Positions 12,779-14,795 of a DNA stretch of 14,795 nt are shown here, one piece after another. Origin of the DNA: an uncultured Oscillospiraceae bacterium. Its GTDB lineage: Bacteria; Bacillota; Clostridia; Oscillospirales; Oscillospiraceae. The position numbers and the translations under genes are program-made. The stretch lies in NCBI GenBank assembly GCA_958423465.1, contig CATZRD010000046.1:1-14795 (forward strand), in the 5' to 3' direction. A model generated the notes under the pieces. It saw only the letters and a list, made by a program, of their open reading frames with translations. It made no database searches and had not been told where the DNA came from. Numbering within the stretch: position 1 is the first letter of the stretch; the number at the start of each line of letters is the position of its first letter.

Positions 12779-12928
12779 ATGCGTGTCAAGATCACATTGA
12801 GATGCAACGAGTGCAAGCAGAGAAACTACAACACGGTCAAGAATAAGAAGAACGATCCTGATCGTCTGGAGATGAACAAGTACTGCCCCTTCTGCAGAAA
12901 GCACACGGTCCACACTGAGACCAAGTAA
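12779..12928 (+). CDS. rpmG: 50S ribosomal protein L33
   Basis: This 49-residue L33 protein of the large subunit is the zinc-binding form, with C9, C12, C36 and C39 (RCNECKQRN and YCPFCRKHT). It ends in the usual HTVHTETK. AAGGAGGTG (12761-12769) favours the ATG at 12779, which also gives the standard N-terminus MRVKITLRC. An in-frame ATG eight codons earlier (12755) lies upstream of that site and is unlikely. rpmG leading secE and nusG is the standard order in Bacillota. Confidence 0.97.
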   Translation: MRVKITLRCNECKQRNYNTVKNKKNDPDRLEMNKYCPFCRKHTVHTETK

Positions 12929-12948
12929 AGAAAGGGAGAGATTTCATC

Positions 12949-13161
12949 ATGGCTGAAGAAAAAAAGGCTAAGAAGGATCGGGGCCGCTGGTTCCGCGAGA
13001 TGAGAAGCGAACTGAAAAAGGTGATCTGGCCCTCCTGGGACAAGGTCGCCAAGAACACCGGTACCGTGATTCTGTGCAGCGCCCTCATCGGCGCGTGCAT
13101 CTGGATCCTGGACGGCGTGTCCGGCCTGCTGATCAAGACCATCCTGGGCCTTCTGCAGTAA
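12949..13161 (+). CDS. secE: Preprotein translocase subunit SecE
   Basis: This 70-residue protein is the single-helix Gram-positive form of SecE, the clamp subunit of the SecYEG protein channel. A basic N-terminus is followed by the amphipathic helix with the family motif KKVIWPSWDKV (W27, P28) and one membrane helix at about 37-60. AAAGGGAGAG precedes the ATG. It is 20 bases after rpmG and 14 bases before nusG in the same operon. Confidence 0.97.
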   Translation: MAEEKKAKKDRGRWFREMRSELKKVIWPSWDKVAKNTGTVILCSALIGACIWILDGVSGLLIKTILGLLQ

Positions 13162-13175
13162 GAGGGTCGGGAGGA

Positions 13176-13703
13176 ATGGCCGCTAACGCGCTGTGGTATG
13201 TGGTGCATACCTATTCCGGCTATGAAAACGCCGTAAAGACCGCTATCGAGAAATTCGTCGTCAACCGGGGCATGGAGGACATGATCCTGGATATCCAGAT
13301 CCCCCTGGAGAAGGTGACGGAGATCACGGAGACCGGCGCCGCCAAAGAGGTGGAGCGCAAGGTGTTCCCTGGCTACGTCCTGGTGAAGATGGTGATGACC
13401 GACGACACATGGCACCTGGTGCGGAATGTGCGCGGCGTCACGGGCTTCGTAGGCGAGGCCAGCAACAAGCCCATCCCCCTGACGGAGGAGGAGGTCCTGG
13501 CCCTGGGCATGGAGAAGCACGAGATCGAGGTGCGCTACCACGAGGGCGACCGGGTCCGCATCAACGACGGCCCTCTGGAGTCCTTTACCGGCACGGTGGA
13601 GGAGATCGACGCCGAGAAGAACAAGGTCACGGTTATCGTGTCCATGTTCGGGCGGGAGACCCCCGTGGAGCTGGAGCTGGACCAGGTGGAAGTGGTCGAG
13701 TGA
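13176..13703 (+). CDS. nusG: Transcription termination/antitermination factor NusG
   Basis: This 175-residue NusG binds RNA polymerase and modulates pausing, termination and transcription-translation coupling. The NGN domain fills residues about 5-105, with the blocks WYVVHTYSGYE, RKVFPGYVLVKM (61-72) and VRGVTGFVG. The KOW domain is at about 122-150 (EGDRVRINDGPLESFTGTVEEID). Length is normal. The start at 13176 is odd in its translation signal: GGAGG ends just one base before the ATG, too close to work well, so the AAGAGGG at 13160-13166, overlapping the secE stop, is the likelier ribosome binding site. Confidence 0.97.
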   Translation: MAANALWYVVHTYSGYENAVKTAIEKFVVNRGMEDMILDIQIPLEKVTEITETGAAKEVERKVFPGYVLVKMVMTDDTWHLVRNVRGVTGFVGEASNKPIPLTEEEVLALGMEKHEIEVRYHEGDRVRINDGPLESFTGTVEEIDAEKNKVTVIVSMFGRETPVELELDQVEVVE

Positions 13704-13736
13704 CCCCCAGGCCGATTCGTTTCCCAGCAAGCTATT

Positions 13737-13800
13737 CCGCCGCGTGAGCGGCGGCGTGGGAGGGGCGCCTGCGAGAGGCAGCCCCGCCACCACCACATTT
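13737..13800 (+). promoter_or_regulatory. Structured leader between nusG and rplK
   Basis: Two hairpins fill the 116-base gap. A perfect 7-bp stem CCGCCGC-GTGA-GCGGCGG is at 13737-13754. A longer one, starting GTGGGAGGGGC (13756) and closing with GCCCCGCCAC (13781-13790), has an inner CCT/AGG stem and is followed by CACCACATTTT. The GTGGGAGG...CCACCACA layout before rplK is common in Clostridia. It may be an L1-responsive leader or an attenuator that adjusts ribosomal protein expression relative to nusG; both are inferences. Confidence 0.55.
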
Positions 13801-13819
13801 TATCAAGGAGGTGCCTGAC

Positions 13820-14245
13820 ATGGCACAGAAAGTCGTAGGATACGTCAAACTGCAGATCCCCGCGGGCAAAGCGACCCCCGCACCCCCTGTTGGCCCCGCT
13901 CTGGGCCAGCACGGCGTCAACATTCCCGCCTTTACCAAGGAGTTCAACGAGCGCACCAAGAACGACATGGGTCTGATCATTCCCGTTGTCATCACCGTGT
14001 ACTCCGACCGCTCCTTTACCTTCGTCACCAAGACGCCCCCCGCGGCCGTCCTCATCAAGAAGGCCTGCAACATCGAGTCCGGCTCCGGCGTGCCCAACAA
14101 GACCAAGGTGGCCACCATCAGCAAGGCCGACGTGCAGAAGATCGCTGAGACCAAGATGCCCGATCTGAACGCTGCCAGCCTGGAGTCCGCCATGAGCATG
14201 ATCGCCGGCACCGCCCGCAGCATGGGCGTCATCGTGGGCGAATAA
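13820..14245 (+). CDS. rplK: 50S ribosomal protein L11
   Basis: This 141-residue L11 protein, part of the GTPase-associated centre of the large subunit, is the binding partner of thiostrepton-type antibiotics and of RelA-type signalling. The N-terminal block VKLQIPAGKATPAPPVGPAL with its conserved prolines (P20, P22, P23, P26) and the C-terminal RNA-binding domain are complete, ending RSMGVIVGE. AAGGAGGTG lies just upstream of the ATG at 13820. It is followed after 14 bases by rplA. Confidence 0.98.
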   Translation: MAQKVVGYVKLQIPAGKATPAPPVGPALGQHGVNIPAFTKEFNERTKNDMGLIIPVVITVYSDRSFTFVTKTPPAAVLIKKACNIESGSGVPNKTKVATISKADVQKIAETKMPDLNAASLESAMSMIAGTARSMGVIVGE

Positions 14246-14259
14246 GGAGGGCATGAGAA

Positions 14260-14795
14260 ATGTTTAGAGGTAAGAAGTATCAGAACAGCGCCAAGCAGAT
14301 CGACAGAGCTACTCTGTACGAGGCCAAGGACGCCTTTGAGATCATTTGCAAGACCGCTTCCGCCAAGTTCGACGAGACCGTCGAGCTCCATGTGAAGCTG
14401 GGCGTGGACTCCCGTCACGCTGACCAGCAGGTCCGCGGCGCCGTGGTCCTGCCCCACGGCACCGGCAAGACCGTCCGGGTGCTGGTGTTCGCCAAGGGCG
14501 ACAAGGCTGACGCCGCCCGGGCCGCCGGCGCGGACTATGTGGGCGATATGGACATGGTGGAGAAGATCCAGAAGGAGAACTGGTTCGACTTCGACGTGGT
14601 GGTGGCCAGCCCTGACATGATGGGCGTTGTGGGCCGTCTGGGTAAGCTGCTGGGCCCCAAGGGCCTGATGCCCTCTCCCAAGGCCGGCACTGTCACCCCC
14701 GACGTGGCCAAGGCTGTTACCGAGGTCAAGGCCGGTAAGATCGAGTACCGTCTGGACAAGACCAACATCATCCACTGCCCCATCGGCAAGGTGTC
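14260..14795 (+). CDS. rplA: 50S ribosomal protein L1 (partial, cut by window end)
   Basis: The first 178 codons of L1 are present, out of about 230 expected; the window ends inside the gene, so this is not a biological truncation. The protein starts MFRGKKYQNSAKQIDRATLY and contains the conserved blocks VVLPHGTGKTVRVLVFAKG and GRLGKLLGPKGLMPSPKAGT. L1 binds 23S rRNA at the L1 stalk and in many bacteria also represses its own rplK-rplA mRNA. AAGGAGG (14244-14250) overlaps the rplK stop. The ATG at 14253 opens only a five-codon frame, so 14260 is the start. Confidence 0.97.
   Translation, partial: MFRGKKYQNSAKQIDRATLYEAKDAFEIICKTASAKFDETVELHVKLGVDSRHADQQVRGAVVLPHGTGKTVRVLVFAKGDKADAARAAGADYVGDMDMVEKIQKENWFDFDVVVASPDMMGVVGRLGKLLGPKGLMPSPKAGTVTPDVAKAVTEVKAGKIEYRLDKTNIIHCPIGKV

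Overview
The window looks like a stretch of chromosome from a GC-rich member of the Bacillota, class Clostridia. An Oscillospiraceae gut anaerobe of the Flavonifractor / Pseudoflavonifractor / Lawsonibacter kind is my best guess. The grounds are near-consensus AGGAGG ribosome binding sites before most genes, sigma-A type promoters with 17-base spacers, the Bacillota-style orders yceD-rpmF and rpmG-secE-nusG-rplK-rplA, and a GHKL/LytTR regulatory style typical of that group. The placement is inferred from gene content, not from a database search.

Layout. 1-277 is the tail of an rRNA operon: spacer, 5S rRNA and terminator. 305-1748 (+) holds a Nudix hydrolase and an aromatic-acid-exporter-like membrane protein, closed by a strong terminator. 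1922-2823 (+) is a two-gene unit made of a stand-alone LytTR regulator and a DUF3021 membrane protein. It has its own promoter, preceded by three copies of an 8-base element exactly 21 bases apart. 2869-8337 (-) is a five-gene locus read leftwards: LytTR response regulator, DUF1653 protein, GHKL histidine kinase with no sensor or membrane region, then two overlapping ABC exporter half-transporters. A 20-base tandem repeat with a 21-base period lies between the kinase and the ABC genes, just upstream of a -10 box that has no good -35. 8447-9379 (+) is a PAP2 phosphatase transcribed divergently from the response regulator. The two promoters appear to share one palindromic -35 hexamer. 9519-9812 (+) is a small DUF4870/Tic20-like membrane protein. 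9872-10843 (-) is an RluA-family pseudouridine synthase. 11041-11771 (+) is yceD-rpmF. 12083-12502 (-) is ruvX. 12779 to the end (+) is rpmG-secE-nusG-rplK-rplA, with rplA cut by the window edge.

How it works together. The two ends are housekeeping: ribosome assembly, secretion and transcription elongation. The middle (about 1.8-8.4 kb) is accessory in character. It holds two LytTR regulators, a membrane partner, a soluble kinase and a paired exporter, and the repeats with LytTR-like 21-base phasing lie in front of two of these transcription units. The most economical model is a regulatory and export module in which the two-component system drives the ABC exporter and possibly cross-talks with the LytTR/DUF3021 unit. 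The signal and the exported substrate cannot be read from this sequence; no peptide precursor gene was found.
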